This document shows positions 16,242 through 24,971 of a stretch of DNA of 64,000 nt, piece after piece. The notes below the pieces were generated by a model, which was given only the letters and a program-made list of their open reading frames with translations, made no database searches and was not told where the DNA came from. Each line of letters begins with the position of its first letter. Position 1 is the first letter of the stretch. Origin of the DNA: Mucilaginibacter gossypii (GTDB lineage Bacteria > Bacteroidota > Bacteroidia > Sphingobacteriales > Sphingobacteriaceae); NCBI RefSeq assembly GCF_900100945.1, contig NZ_FNCG01000012.1, forward strand, positions 124,001 through 188,000, written 5' to 3'. Position numbers and translations under genes: made by a program.

Positions 16242-17345
16242 ATGAAAACTCAACTTAGCCCGGATATCATTGAAGTGCTGAATGCCCTACATTACCGTCC
16301 TGCTTTATCGCTGATCCTGCCAATGGATGCGCAGGTTAGCCTTAAGGCAGAAATAGCACATAAGCTAAAGATAGCAGCCGATAACGCTGCGCGGGAATTG
16401 CGCCGCGATTATCCAGAAGAGCAATGTGCGCTCCTGACCAAAAAGCTGCAAAGCCTGTTGGAGGGGCTGATCCTGCCCGCTGACAAGAAAGGAATTGCTA
16501 TTTATGTGTCGCCGGTATTTGAAAAGGTGCTGTACACTGATTGTTCCGTAACCGAAAAGCTGGTGATCGACGAATCTTTCGAGATCCGTGATCTGCTGTA
16601 CGACGCCAAACAGCACCATAAAGTTCTTTTGCTGGTGCTAAGCGGTCAGGAAACCAAGATTTTTCTCGGAGATCGCGGCACTTTGCAGCCATTGCCTTCT
16701 AACATACCACGGTCAATTTATGATTATGTGCCGGATGGCCCGGAAAGGGTTGGAAATTTTTCAGACGTCAGCGAGCATAAGCAGGTAGTTGTCGACAATT
16801 TTCTACGCCATATAGACGAGGAGCTGGGCAATTTGATCCATGAGTATTCTTTACCTGTTCTGCTGCTTGGTGCTGAAAGGATACTCGGCCATTTTGGAAA
16901 AATCAGCAAACATACTTCCGCGATCATCGGTCAGGAAGCGGGTAATTATGAACATGCTACCCTAACTGAATTACAGGAGGTGATTGCACCTTGCCTGGCC
17001 AGCCTGCAAAAGCAACGCGAATGCGAATTATTGGTACGGCTGGACGAGGCCGCGGGCCGGCAGCGGCTGGCTAAAGGGGTTTACGATGTGTGGCGGGCCG
17101 CCGCCGAAGGCAAAGGCCAGTTGCTGGTCGTGGAAAGGAATTATAGTTTTCCGGCCATGCATAGCGCTGAACCCGGGATGATTGAAGCGCTGACCGAACC
17201 CTATGATCATTTTTCGTACATCCGCGACGCAGTCGACGATGCGCTGGAAAAGGTGTTGAAGGGTGGCGGCGACGCAGAATTCGTGGCCGACGGCGTGCTT
17301 GGAGATTTTGGCCATGTCGTCCTGGTCAAATACTATGCGCCATGA
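16242..17345 (+). CDS. BaeRF family protein (bacterial eRF1/Pelota-like)
   Basis: A 367-residue cytoplasmic protein. The N-terminal third (ALSLILPMDAQVSLKAEIAH, then KGIAIYVSPVFEKVL) and the centre (HHKVLLLVLSGQETKIFLGD) match the bacterial homologues of archaeo-eukaryotic release factor domains 2 and 3, probably the baeRF3 group. The C-terminal domain holds GKGQLLVVERNYSFPA. These families are thought to bind ribosomes or tRNA-like sites under stress, but experimental proof is scarce. It lies between the YciF-like gene and hsp20, all on the plus strand. I am fairly sure of the family and not of the function. Confidence 0.65.
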   Translation: MKTQLSPDIIEVLNALHYRPALSLILPMDAQVSLKAEIAHKLKIAADNAARELRRDYPEEQCALLTKKLQSLLEGLILPADKKGIAIYVSPVFEKVLYTDCSVTEKLVIDESFEIRDLLYDAKQHHKVLLLVLSGQETKIFLGDRGTLQPLPSNIPRSIYDYVPDGPERVGNFSDVSEHKQVVVDNFLRHIDEELGNLIHEYSLPVLLLGAERILGHFGKISKHTSAIIGQEAGNYEHATLTELQEVIAPCLASLQKQRECELLVRLDEAAGRQRLAKGVYDVWRAAAEGKGQLLVVERNYSFPAMHSAEPGMIEALTEPYDHFSYIRDAVDDALEKVLKGGGDAEFVADGVLGDFGHVVLVKYYAP

Positions 17346-17445
17346 ATTCCTGATTCGGGTCATTTTTGGGGATGACCGGGATCCTATTTCTGGTGGCAAG
17401 CCGCCTTTAGATTTGAAAATTATTAATCACTTAAAATTTAATGTC

Positions 17446-17886
17446 ATGAAAACACAAGTGGTAAGCAAATTTACCGACAAGGTACCCGCCTTATTTGAGG
17501 ATATTTTCAAGCCCTGGACCGAATTATTCGATGGCGGTTTTTTAAGGAAGGAACTGCACGTCCCGGCAGTCAACATTATCGACCATAAGGGCCAATATGT
17601 CTTATCGATGTCGGCACCGGGGCTAAAAAAAGAGGATTTTAAGATCGATGTGGATGGCGACGTTCTAACGATTAGCAGCGAAAAGGAAGAAAGTAAGGAA
17701 GAAAAAGAGGAAAAGTATACCCGCAAAGAGTACAATTATTCTTCCTTTAGCCGCAGCTTCACACTTCCGGAAGGAACCGATAAGGAAAAGGTAGTCGCCA
17801 AATATGAAGACGGCGTGCTGAAAATTACGGTTCCGCATAATCACCAGATTAAAAGCCCTTCCGCGAAACATATCGCGGTAAATTAA
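17446..17886 (+). CDS. hsp20: Small heat shock protein Hsp20/alpha-crystallin
   Basis: A 146-residue ATP-independent chaperone. The alpha-crystallin domain runs from about HVPAVNIIDHKGQYVLSMSA to the end and includes the APGLKKEDFKIDVDGDVL strands, an acidic lysine/glutamate loop, a YNYSSFSRSFTLPEG strand and the closing DGVLKITVPH motif. The frame is open upstream from 17263, but the ATG at 17446 gives the normal N-terminus. It is the last gene of the plus-strand stress cluster and is followed by a G+C-rich hairpin. Confidence 0.93.
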   Translation: MKTQVVSKFTDKVPALFEDIFKPWTELFDGGFLRKELHVPAVNIIDHKGQYVLSMSAPGLKKEDFKIDVDGDVLTISSEKEESKEEKEEKYTRKEYNYSSFSRSFTLPEGTDKEKVVAKYEDGVLKITVPHNHQIKSPSAKHIAVN

Positions 17887-17910
17887 ACCTGATATTTAAA
17901 AATGGCTTGT

Positions 17911-17940
17911 GCCCCGCCCAAAGGTGGCGGGGGCTATTTA
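17911..17940 (+). terminator. Rho-independent terminator after hsp20
   Basis: GCCCCGCC pairs with GGCGGGGGC (one bulge) around the loop CAAAGGT, followed by the AT-rich tail TATTTA. It lies 25 bases after the hsp20 stop. The tail is weak in T, so termination may be partial. Confidence 0.6.
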
Positions 17941-18160
17941 TCCGGTACCCCTGGTAGGTACAGAGAGAATTTACCACTTTGAGGTATCATTTCTTCGATG
18001 AATGTATGTAAATTGGCTTTAACAGCATTCTGCAGATTATCACACAACTTATAAAACGCCAGGGCGGCTGGCTTGTAGCGTTAGGGCAATTTCACTTATA
18101 CCAATGCTACATCGACGAATAACATGTTCAACGATCCTGCCAAGGTGGGAATTTACATAA
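17934..18160 (-). pseudogene. Decayed helix-turn-helix gene
   Basis: Read right to left, one frame gives NSHLGRIVEHVIRRCSIG, then ISEIALTLQASR, a pattern like a helix-turn-helix DNA-binding domain, and then a stop. A neighbouring frame continues with FYKLCDNLQNAVKANLH, then FIEEMIPQSGKFSLYLPG, and ends at TAG 17934-17936. No start codon is left. So the gene has lost its start and suffered at least one frameshift. The family is suggested by the helix pattern only. It lies between the hsp20 terminator and the decayed AlbA_2 copy. Confidence 0.4.
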
Positions 18161-18204
18161 CATTTAGCAGGTGATATCTCGTTTTTACGTTCAAACTGAT
18201 AACT

Positions 18205-18435
18205 GACTATTGATTAGAATATTCCCCCCGTCTATATTTTAAAATCAATAGCAAAAGCGCAAATCGAAGGGTAAATGACATTCGGATCATCCCTTTTTAA
18301 ATTCGGGCGTTCAGATTCAACAGAACCGGCGTTTAATAAATTTTCTGTATTAACGTGTAATAGCTTGTTAGTTAGTTATACATTCTATTACGTCCATGCG
18401 GCAAAGGTAGCGCAATTATTTTGGGCCAACACGAA
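18205..18435 (-). pseudogene. Decayed 5' fragment of an AlbA_2/Schlafen-type gene
   Basis: The minus strand reads LHVNTENLLNAGSVESER, then IYPSICAFAIDF, against LHVNIEDLLNARSVESER and IYRSICAFANDF in the intact gene at 977-2545. By eye, 47 of the first 54 bases after the start are identical. The start ATG is lost, there are in-frame stops soon after, and similarity fades near 18205. Upstream sequence also matches (around 2690-2740 versus 18380-18430), with about 130 bases deleted in this copy. Both copies point the same way, so they form a direct repeat around the whole 2.7-18.2 kb island. Confidence 0.75.
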
Positions 18436-18493
18436 TATTAATGCAATAAGGTTTTACACTTTCTGCTATCTTTAGTTACCAACTATCCTAATA

Positions 18494-19198
18494 ATGAACT
18501 TTAAATACGCTATGCTTTTTATCATTCTGTTATCCAGTGCTATGGCCAGTAGTCAGGTGGGTAATAAAGTTATCCAGATCAATATCAGTAAACTTTTAAA
18601 CGCCCGTCCTGTAACTACAGTTGCCGGTGGTAAACTACAAAGTTGGGTAACCGGTATTGATGGCGGTGGTAAAGGGGATGGTTACCTTACCATGGCGGCT
18701 GCATTATTAAACGGGGACAAAGCTGTACTTGCCTTGCCCGATGATCCATTAATTGCAGCAAATTCGGCTCACCCGGCTATACTGCTCCATTATAAAAACG
18801 GAAAGAAAGATAATCAAGCCCGCTGTATTGCGGGTGCTGATAGTTTTAGCTTTGATGTGCCTCAAAAAAAATATTCGGGTTTGTATCTTAGCCTTACCAG
18901 TTCCGAAGGGCCTTCGCAACTACATATTACACTAACTTATAGCGATGGTAGCGAGTTTAAAGGTTTTAAATTGCCCGATTATTATAATGATATACCTGAA
19001 GGTAACTCAAACCTGAGCTACTTAGTACATGGCCTGGCTAAATGGGACCCGGGAAATAAGATAACAGAAAATGATCATCATAATATTGATGTATTGAATA
19101 TTCATCCTGATCCCGGACGCATCCTTAAAAAGGTCACTGTAAGTAAAGATAAAGCCGGATACCTTGTTTTTTGGGCTGCTACAGGCGTTACGGAATAA
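18494..19198 (+). CDS. Secreted hypothetical protein
   Basis: A 234-residue protein with a signal peptide (MNFKYAMLFIILLSSAMASS). The mature part is rich in Gly, Asp and beta-type residues (SWVTGIDGGGKGDGYLTMAA and SGLYLSLTSSEGPSQLHITL), which suggests a beta-sandwich. I recognise no family and no catalytic motif. It stands convergent to the GH97 gene, separated by 113 bases, and next to the right edge of the island. It may be extracytoplasmic and carbohydrate-related by location, but that is a guess. Confidence 0.6.
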   Translation: MNFKYAMLFIILLSSAMASSQVGNKVIQINISKLLNARPVTTVAGGKLQSWVTGIDGGGKGDGYLTMAAALLNGDKAVLALPDDPLIAANSAHPAILLHYKNGKKDNQARCIAGADSFSFDVPQKKYSGLYLSLTSSEGPSQLHITLTYSDGSEFKGFKLPDYYNDIPEGNSNLSYLVHGLAKWDPGNKITENDHHNIDVLNIHPDPGRILKKVTVSKDKAGYLVFWAATGVTE

Positions 19199-19311
19199 CA
19201 TACATATTAATTGATCATGTGTTTTGTGTTGATTTCGCATCGTTATACAAAACAAGTGCTTAACTGGCTTGGCTTGTGCCCGTGCGCGCCATATGCCATA
19301 TAACGCCTTGT

Positions 19312-21189
19312 TTACTGTAACATAGCTGCAAAGCCGCCTCCCGGCGATAGCTTCATAGTAATCGTATCTTTGGGACTAAGTAATCTTTCTTCGCGGTGAA
19401 TAGATGCGTTGGTATCTGCTCCATCATATATCAATGTCCCTTTTGTTGAGTGCTGCAGAAAGTTTAGCGGAACCTTGATTTCGCGTGCATCGGCACCATT
19501 CATTACGCCAACCCACCAGGTGTTTCCTTTTTTGCGCGCATAAGCAACAATTTCACCCATTCGGGTACAGCTTAAAACTTTTGTCTCATCCCAGGTTGTG
19601 GGTATCTTCTGAAATAAATCAAACATTGGGCTCTCCAGGTAAAATTTATATTCGTCCGCGAAGTGTGTAATAGGAGAAAGATATACAATGGATTGAGCAA
19701 ATTCATGGGCCCAGGTGAATTTTTGCGATGTAAGTTGCTCCGGGTTGAGTATTACCGGAGTAAAATCTGCAGCACCGGCTGTAAAACGCGTAAATGGCAC
19801 AGATACGTCATGGTCTAACGGCGCTGTCCTTTTATACCGGGTCATGTGATATTCGTTACCCCTAACTGCTTCTCTTGTAATATCCATGGGATAGGTTCTT
19901 GTCAATCCCGTTGGCTTAACACTTCCGTGAAAATTAAGCATCAGCTTAAGGTCTGCGCAATCCTGCATGGTACCCATGTACCATTGCATAATAGATGACG
20001 TTGCAGGGGGGATGAAATCTATTTTAATACCCGCTGCTCCCAGATCTTTGATTCGCTTTAGATAAGAATAGCGTGCCGCTGCAGATCGCATTTCTTTAGA
20101 GTCAACCCAAACAATTGATTTTACGCCAATACTTTTTCCATATGCTATTACATCTCCCAAAAGCTGCCACTGATCTTTACCCGGCTCGCTCCAATTTCGC
20201 CATCCATCATCTACTAAATAATATTCCCATTTTAATTTAGCTGCCGCATCATACCAATTTCTTTGTTCGGCAAACCGGGGAGCCCCAACGCTCCACCATT
20301 GCCATAAGCAACGCCCGGGCATTACCCAACTAAAATCGCTACCCTTTTGTGGTGCCGGGCAAAGGTTAGTGAGTAGGTCTGAGTTTACAAGTTCTGTTAA
20401 ATTTTTAGTTATGATGGTTGTCCTCCAGGGAGATACTTTTTGATTTTCATAAATGCCTTTAAGTACAGAATGTTCGGTATCGCTATCCGATTGTACATCC
20501 CAACCGTTGGGTGAAAAGGGGAAGTTTGCTTTGAAAGAATTATCATGACGTATAAAAGATATGTCTGAAAAGTCTTCGCAATCAGCTTCGGAAACCGAGG
20601 CAAAAATCCCGTTTACATTAAAAGTTAAGGGCCCCATTATTGGTGTATTTTGTGGAACTGATGGCAATGGAGTTACATGACTTAGGCCCTCATAACCTTC
20701 GTTATAACCCGACCAGGCAACCTGCGTTACTTTTCCGGCAAACTCCCATGAGGTCGAGTCGGCATTGATTTTTTTGGTATCGTAAGGTAATGTGTAACGT
20801 ACAGCAATGCCGTCATTATAGGCACGCACAATCAAGTTGAATTTCTTCTCTGCTGTTAGCAAAGGAATTATAATTTCATTCGCTTCGTTACGTGCCGTTT
20901 TGTGAGCGCCGTTGATAGTATAGGTTTCTTTTATCCTTTTATTTGAAGTAGTACCTGCAAATTTGGTTTCAACTCCCAGATCGATACCATCAACAGTTAA
21001 ACCCAGCCGCGATGGTGCTATTAACATTGTATTATTAACTGCTGCGTTGTATAATAATTTGCCTTTGATGATGAATATGTGGGCATTGATTTGTTTGTCG
21101 GGGCTGCTAATTGTGATGGTCTTTTGCTGGGCGTATCCATTGTAATACAAACACAGTACAAGTAGTAATAAGCAGGTATTTATTTTCAT
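19312..21189 (-). CDS. Glycoside hydrolase family 97 (alpha-glucosidase/alpha-galactosidase)
   Basis: A 625-residue secreted or periplasmic enzyme. The signal peptide MKINTCLLLLVLCLYYNGYA begins at the second methionine of the open frame; the first is six codons upstream. It has the GH97 N-terminal beta-sandwich (ISSPDKQINAHIFI, SRLGLTVDG), the catalytic barrel with WEYYLVDDGWRNW and AAGIKIDFIPP, and a C-terminal beta domain. The Asp of IKIDF fits the retaining (alpha-galactosidase-like) branch better than the inverting SusB branch; this is an inference. No SusC/SusD pair is nearby, so it is not part of a visible polysaccharide-utilisation locus. Confidence 0.9.
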   Translation of the reverse strand: MKINTCLLLLVLCLYYNGYAQQKTITISSPDKQINAHIFIIKGKLLYNAAVNNTMLIAPSRLGLTVDGIDLGVETKFAGTTSNKRIKETYTINGAHKTARNEANEIIIPLLTAEKKFNLIVRAYNDGIAVRYTLPYDTKKINADSTSWEFAGKVTQVAWSGYNEGYEGLSHVTPLPSVPQNTPIMGPLTFNVNGIFASVSEADCEDFSDISFIRHDNSFKANFPFSPNGWDVQSDSDTEHSVLKGIYENQKVSPWRTTIITKNLTELVNSDLLTNLCPAPQKGSDFSWVMPGRCLWQWWSVGAPRFAEQRNWYDAAAKLKWEYYLVDDGWRNWSEPGKDQWQLLGDVIAYGKSIGVKSIVWVDSKEMRSAAARYSYLKRIKDLGAAGIKIDFIPPATSSIMQWYMGTMQDCADLKLMLNFHGSVKPTGLTRTYPMDITREAVRGNEYHMTRYKRTAPLDHDVSVPFTRFTAGAADFTPVILNPEQLTSQKFTWAHEFAQSIVYLSPITHFADEYKFYLESPMFDLFQKIPTTWDETKVLSCTRMGEIVAYARKKGNTWWVGVMNGADAREIKVPLNFLQHSTKGTLIYDGADTNASIHREERLLSPKDTITMKLSPGGGFAAMLQ

Positions 21190-21541
21190 AATTAGCGCTT
21201 TTGGCATTTAAATAAACAGTGCAAAGAATTTAAATATTCCAGATTGGTATTTAGCTTATTTGTTTAATTATCGGTGTAATGTCGGCGTTGAGCTGTTTGA
21301 CTAATGGTTTGGCAAATAATTTACATAACTGCTTAATATTGCTAAATTTTCAGCCATCCCTTAAGCAGTTAACCACCCTGGCTTATTCTGAAACAAATAT
21401 ATTTTACCACCTTTTAACCAGATTGTATTAATTAGACTTTTCTTTATAAGAATCCGACTTTTTAATGAATAGCAAGTTTTTAAGGTTCAAATAAATTCAA
21501 AAAAATATTAATTGATAAAATTCTGGTTCAGATAATTACCC
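21190..21541. other. Divergent promoter region between GH97 and DUF4271 genes
   Basis: AT-rich gap between two divergent genes, so both promoters must lie here. No gene is seen. Confidence 0.4.
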
Positions 21542-21549
21542 TACTTTTG
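21542..21549 (+). promoter_or_regulatory. Candidate -7 element for the DUF4271-hemD unit
   Basis: TACTTTTG matches TAnnTTTG and lies 28 bases before the chosen TTG start. No TTG is seen 19-21 bases upstream, so the -33 box is weak or absent. Confidence 0.35.
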
Positions 21550-21576
21550 CAAAAAATAATAAGCCCTTTTTAAGCT

Positions 21577-22563
21577 TTGAGGATCTGTTTGGTTATTTGG
21601 TGTTGCCTGCTGTTTTTATTGAATTGTACTGCTGCCTTTGCGCAACAGGATTCAATAGTGGCTGATACGCCTGTAAAATCACCAACACACGCTTTTCGTC
21701 CCGGCAATTCGGTGCTTGATTCGGTAGCTTATGCCATGCAAAACAGAGATAAATTTATTGCAGACTCTATTGCTATGCGTTACCTCAGGGTGCCTGATGC
21801 GGCCATGCGTGCCCAATATGCCGATAGCGTTTTTGCCCACGAATTATATCATGGCTACGGATTTCTTGATCTCCATTCCAGGTCAAAGAGCAGGGTAATG
21901 GAGGGGCATAACCGCCCTTCGCGTGATCCCTGGGTTATTGTGCTCATTATTGCCATGCTGTTGTATACAGCTATTCTTAACCTTGCCCTGGGCAAAGATG
22001 TAAGCAATGTATTTGCCTCTTTTTACAGCAAACGCGTACTTTCGATAGCCGGTAAAGAAGAGAGTCCGGTTAGTTCGTGGGCTTTCCTGGGCTTGTTTTT
22101 GTTATTTTGTGCTACGTTCGGTTTGTTTTTATATCAACTGGCTGCATACAAAGGCGTTTACTATAAAATAGCAGGAAGCGGCCTGTTTACTTTTCTTACC
22201 ATAGTCATTATTGTTTTATTTTCGCTCAAGTTTTTAATACTCAAGTTTTTAGGATTTGTGTTTGATATTAATAAACTGGTGAGCGAATATCTTAATATTC
22301 TGCATCTTACCTATTTTAATATCGCGTTTGTTTTTTTGCCTGTGGTTATTTGTTTTAGCCTTCTTGGTGCACAATACATTCCTGTATTACTTACAGTTAC
22401 GCTCATTATCATCATTATAATTTTTATATGGCAATACATCAGGAGCAGCGTAAATATAATTTCTACCTTTCGATTTCATAAGTTTTATTTATTTACGTAT
22501 CTTTGTGCCCTCGAAATTTGCCCTGTTTTGATTTTAATAAAGGCATTGAATATTAAAATTTAG
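21577..22563 (+). CDS. DUF4271 membrane protein
   Basis: A 328-residue protein that starts at TTG, giving a clear signal or first transmembrane helix (ICLVIWCCLLFLLNCTAAFA). A periplasmic stretch of about 90 residues follows, then six or so transmembrane segments. DUF4271 is common in Bacteroidota and typically sits just ahead of hemD, as here (18-base gap). It precedes the gld cluster, so a link to the cell envelope or to secretion is possible, but no function is proven. Confidence 0.75.
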   Translation: MRICLVIWCCLLFLLNCTAAFAQQDSIVADTPVKSPTHAFRPGNSVLDSVAYAMQNRDKFIADSIAMRYLRVPDAAMRAQYADSVFAHELYHGYGFLDLHSRSKSRVMEGHNRPSRDPWVIVLIIAMLLYTAILNLALGKDVSNVFASFYSKRVLSIAGKEESPVSSWAFLGLFLLFCATFGLFLYQLAAYKGVYYKIAGSGLFTFLTIVIIVLFSLKFLILKFLGFVFDINKLVSEYLNILHLTYFNIAFVFLPVVICFSLLGAQYIPVLLTVTLIIIIIIFIWQYIRSSVNIISTFRFHKFYLFTYLCALEICPVLILIKALNIKI

Positions 22564-22581
22564 GTTATTAAAAGCACTGAA

Positions 22582-23340
22582 TTGGAAGATAGAAAGAAAA
22601 AGGTTAAAAGCATACTGGTTACTTTGCCTAAGCCCGAAAATGATAAAAATCCTTATGCCGAGCTGGCTAAAAAGCTTAACCTGAAAATTGATTTCAGATC
22701 ATTTATTCATGTTGAGGGTGTGCCCGCAAAGGATTTCAGAAAAGAGAAGATCAACTTAGCTGATTTTAGCGCAGTGATCTTTACCAGTCGTAATTCTGCC
22801 GATCATTTTTTTCGCATATGCGAGGAGATGCGCTTTGAGGTGCCTGTTGAAATGAAATACTTTTGCCTTTCAGAAACCATAGCGCTTTACCTTCAAAAGT
22901 ACATTCAGTACCGTAAACGTAAGATCTTTTTTGGCAAGCAAACCGCTGCTGACCTGGCAGAGGTTTTGAAAAAGCATTCGTCGGAAAAATTCCTTTACCC
23001 ATGCTCGGATGTTGCTGCCGAAGAAACGCAGCGTTTTTTGCTGGAGAACGGTTATAACTTTACCCCAGCGGTGCTTTTCCGCACGGTTTGCAGCGATCTT
23101 TCTGACCTCGCCGATGTGTTTTATGATGTTATAGCATTTTTTAGCCCGTCAAGTATACAATCGCTGTATAAAAACTTTCCCGATTTTAAGCAAAACAATA
23201 CACGCATCGCCGCTTTTGGGGCGACTACTCATAAGGCAGTGCTTGAGGCTGGCTTAATTTTGGATATACCAGCTCCAACCCCCGGCGCGCCGTCAATGAC
23301 AATGGCTATTGAGCAGTATGTTAAGCTTGTAAACAAATAA
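22582..23340 (+). CDS. hemD: Uroporphyrinogen-III synthase
   Basis: A 252-residue enzyme that cyclises hydroxymethylbilane to uroporphyrinogen III in haem synthesis. The two-lobed HemD pattern is visible: ADFSAVIFTSRNSADHFFRI in lobe 1, the linker, KFLYPCSDVAAEETQRFLLE in lobe 2, then VIAFFSPSSIQSLYKNFPDF and IAAFGATTHKAVLEAGL. The start is a TTG 18 bases after DUF4271; no better ATG lies near. HemD sequences are poorly conserved, but the FTSRN and FFSPSS motifs are typical. A strong hairpin follows. Confidence 0.85.
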   Translation: MEDRKKKVKSILVTLPKPENDKNPYAELAKKLNLKIDFRSFIHVEGVPAKDFRKEKINLADFSAVIFTSRNSADHFFRICEEMRFEVPVEMKYFCLSETIALYLQKYIQYRKRKIFFGKQTAADLAEVLKKHSSEKFLYPCSDVAAEETQRFLLENGYNFTPAVLFRTVCSDLSDLADVFYDVIAFFSPSSIQSLYKNFPDFKQNNTRIAAFGATTHKAVLEAGLILDIPAPTPGAPSMTMAIEQYVKLVNK

Positions 23341-23391
23341 ACTGGAAATTTATTTAACCAGGCTGCAACTTTTTACCATATTTACCCGTAT

Positions 23392-23440
23392 AACCGCTAA
23401 CTAATTGTCATGTTAACAATTGGTTAGCGGTTTGTTAATT
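23392..23440 (+). terminator. Terminator hairpin after hemD
   Basis: AACCGCTAACTAATTGT and ACAATTGGTTAGCGGTT form a 17-bp stem with one mismatch and the loop CATGTTA, followed by TGTTAATTAT. It separates hemD from the gld operon. Confidence 0.75.
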
Positions 23441-23592
23441 ATATAGCGTTTTGTGTGGCATTGAGAAGATAAGTGCACAGTTTATCGGTTCAAGAAGCCA
23501 AATTATCGTTTTTTATAGCTTACATTGAGTAAAATGTAATATATTCGGACGTTGCATTGTGTTATAGTTATATAACTGATTTTGATTGTAAA

Positions 23593-24909
23593 ATGAAGCA
23601 GATCTACTTTTTAATAATTGTTTTAGCAGGTGGTGTATTAAGTGGTTGTGGCCGCGGAGGCGGTGACCGGGGGGAAGTTGTGGGAGTTCCTGCAAGATCA
23701 TTCAGGGCCGAGGTGCCTTACGGAATGGTTTATATTCCGGGTGGTAGTTTCCTTATGGGGCAAACTGATCAGGATGTAACCTTTGCCCAGATAGCCCAAA
23801 CTAAACAGGTTACTGTTTCTCCGTTTTTTATGGATCAAACCGAAACCAGCAACAGTCAGTACAAAATGTTTGTAAACTGGGTGCGCGATTCAATAGCCAT
23901 TACCAATTATATCAACGATAATAAGTATTTCATTCAGCCCAAAGGTGGCGCCAGTAATAATAATGGCGGTAAAAAATTCATCAACTGGGAGTTTGTAAAG
24001 AAAAACCCTATCTGGAGCAGTAAAGGCAACCAGGCAAACAATACTCAAAAACTGCAGGGTATGTATTACCAGGGTGATGACCGTGTGTTTGACCGTAATG
24101 AGGTTGACGTGCGCTTACTTAAATATAACTACGCTTTGTTTACCCTGCGCGATGCTGCAGATCATCATAACGATAAAACAAAACATCGTTCCGACTTCAT
24201 TGTTCGTGATACCGTAGCGGTATACCCTGATACGCTTGTTTGGTTAAGCGATTTTTCATATGCCGCTAACGAGCCTATGGTTGAAAGTTATTTTTCACAT
24301 CCTGCATTCCGTAATTACCCTGTTGTAGGGGTAACCTGGAGGCAGGCCAGAGCTTACAGTGTATGGCGTACACGCTATAATGACGCTTATAAAGATAAAC
24401 GCCATTTACCGCACCGTGCACCTTACAGCTTACCTACGGAAGCCGAGTTTGAGTACGCGGCACGTGGCGGCAGGATAGGTACCGATTATCCGTGGGGAGG
24501 GCCTTACATTAAAAATGCAAAAGGTTGTTTACTGGCTAACTTTAAGCCGGGGCGTGGTAATTATACCGATGACGGCGGCGCGTATACTGTGCCGGTACGT
24601 TCATACTTCCCTAATGATTATGGTTTATACAATATGGCAGGTAACGTAGCTGAATGGACATTATCTGCTTTTGACGAATCAGCGTCAACATTTGTGCATG
24701 ATCTTGCACCAACATTCAATTACGAAGCTAAGTCTACCGACCCCGAAATATTGAAGCGTAAAGTTGTACGCGGGGGCTCATGGAAAGATATTGGATACTT
24801 TCTTCAAAACTCAACCCGGACCTACGAATACCAGGACACTGCTAAATCATATATCGGTTTCCGCTGCGTCACCAAATATTTAGGGCGCGACATTACAGAT
24901 AAACGCTAA
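23593..24909 (+). CDS. gldK: Gliding motility/T9SS lipoprotein GldK
   Basis: A 438-residue outer-membrane lipoprotein (lipobox LSGC, Cys19). The mature part is a formylglycine-generating-enzyme-like (FGE-sulfatase) fold: VYIPGGSFLMG near the start, FFMDQTETSNSQYKMFVNW, LPTEAEFEYAARGG, NDYGLYNMAGNVAEW and SYIGFRCV at the end. GldK (PorK) forms the periplasmic ring of the type IX secretion system with GldN. The open frame begins 12 codons earlier, but the ATG at 23593 gives the lipoprotein signal. It is the first gene of gldKLMN. Confidence 0.93.
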   Translation: MKQIYFLIIVLAGGVLSGCGRGGGDRGEVVGVPARSFRAEVPYGMVYIPGGSFLMGQTDQDVTFAQIAQTKQVTVSPFFMDQTETSNSQYKMFVNWVRDSIAITNYINDNKYFIQPKGGASNNNGGKKFINWEFVKKNPIWSSKGNQANNTQKLQGMYYQGDDRVFDRNEVDVRLLKYNYALFTLRDAADHHNDKTKHRSDFIVRDTVAVYPDTLVWLSDFSYAANEPMVESYFSHPAFRNYPVVGVTWRQARAYSVWRTRYNDAYKDKRHLPHRAPYSLPTEAEFEYAARGGRIGTDYPWGGPYIKNAKGCLLANFKPGRGNYTDDGGAYTVPVRSYFPNDYGLYNMAGNVAEWTLSAFDESASTFVHDLAPTFNYEAKSTDPEILKRKVVRGGSWKDIGYFLQNSTRTYEYQDTAKSYIGFRCVTKYLGRDITDKR

Positions 24910-24971
24910 TCAAGAGTTAGTTAAACGCAAGCAAATCAAATTAAAAAATAAAAGTTTACTTCTGAATTATT

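Noticed and set aside
18275..18475. Plus-strand frame of 66 codons before the secreted protein
   Set aside because: It is the complement of the decayed AlbA_2 copy.
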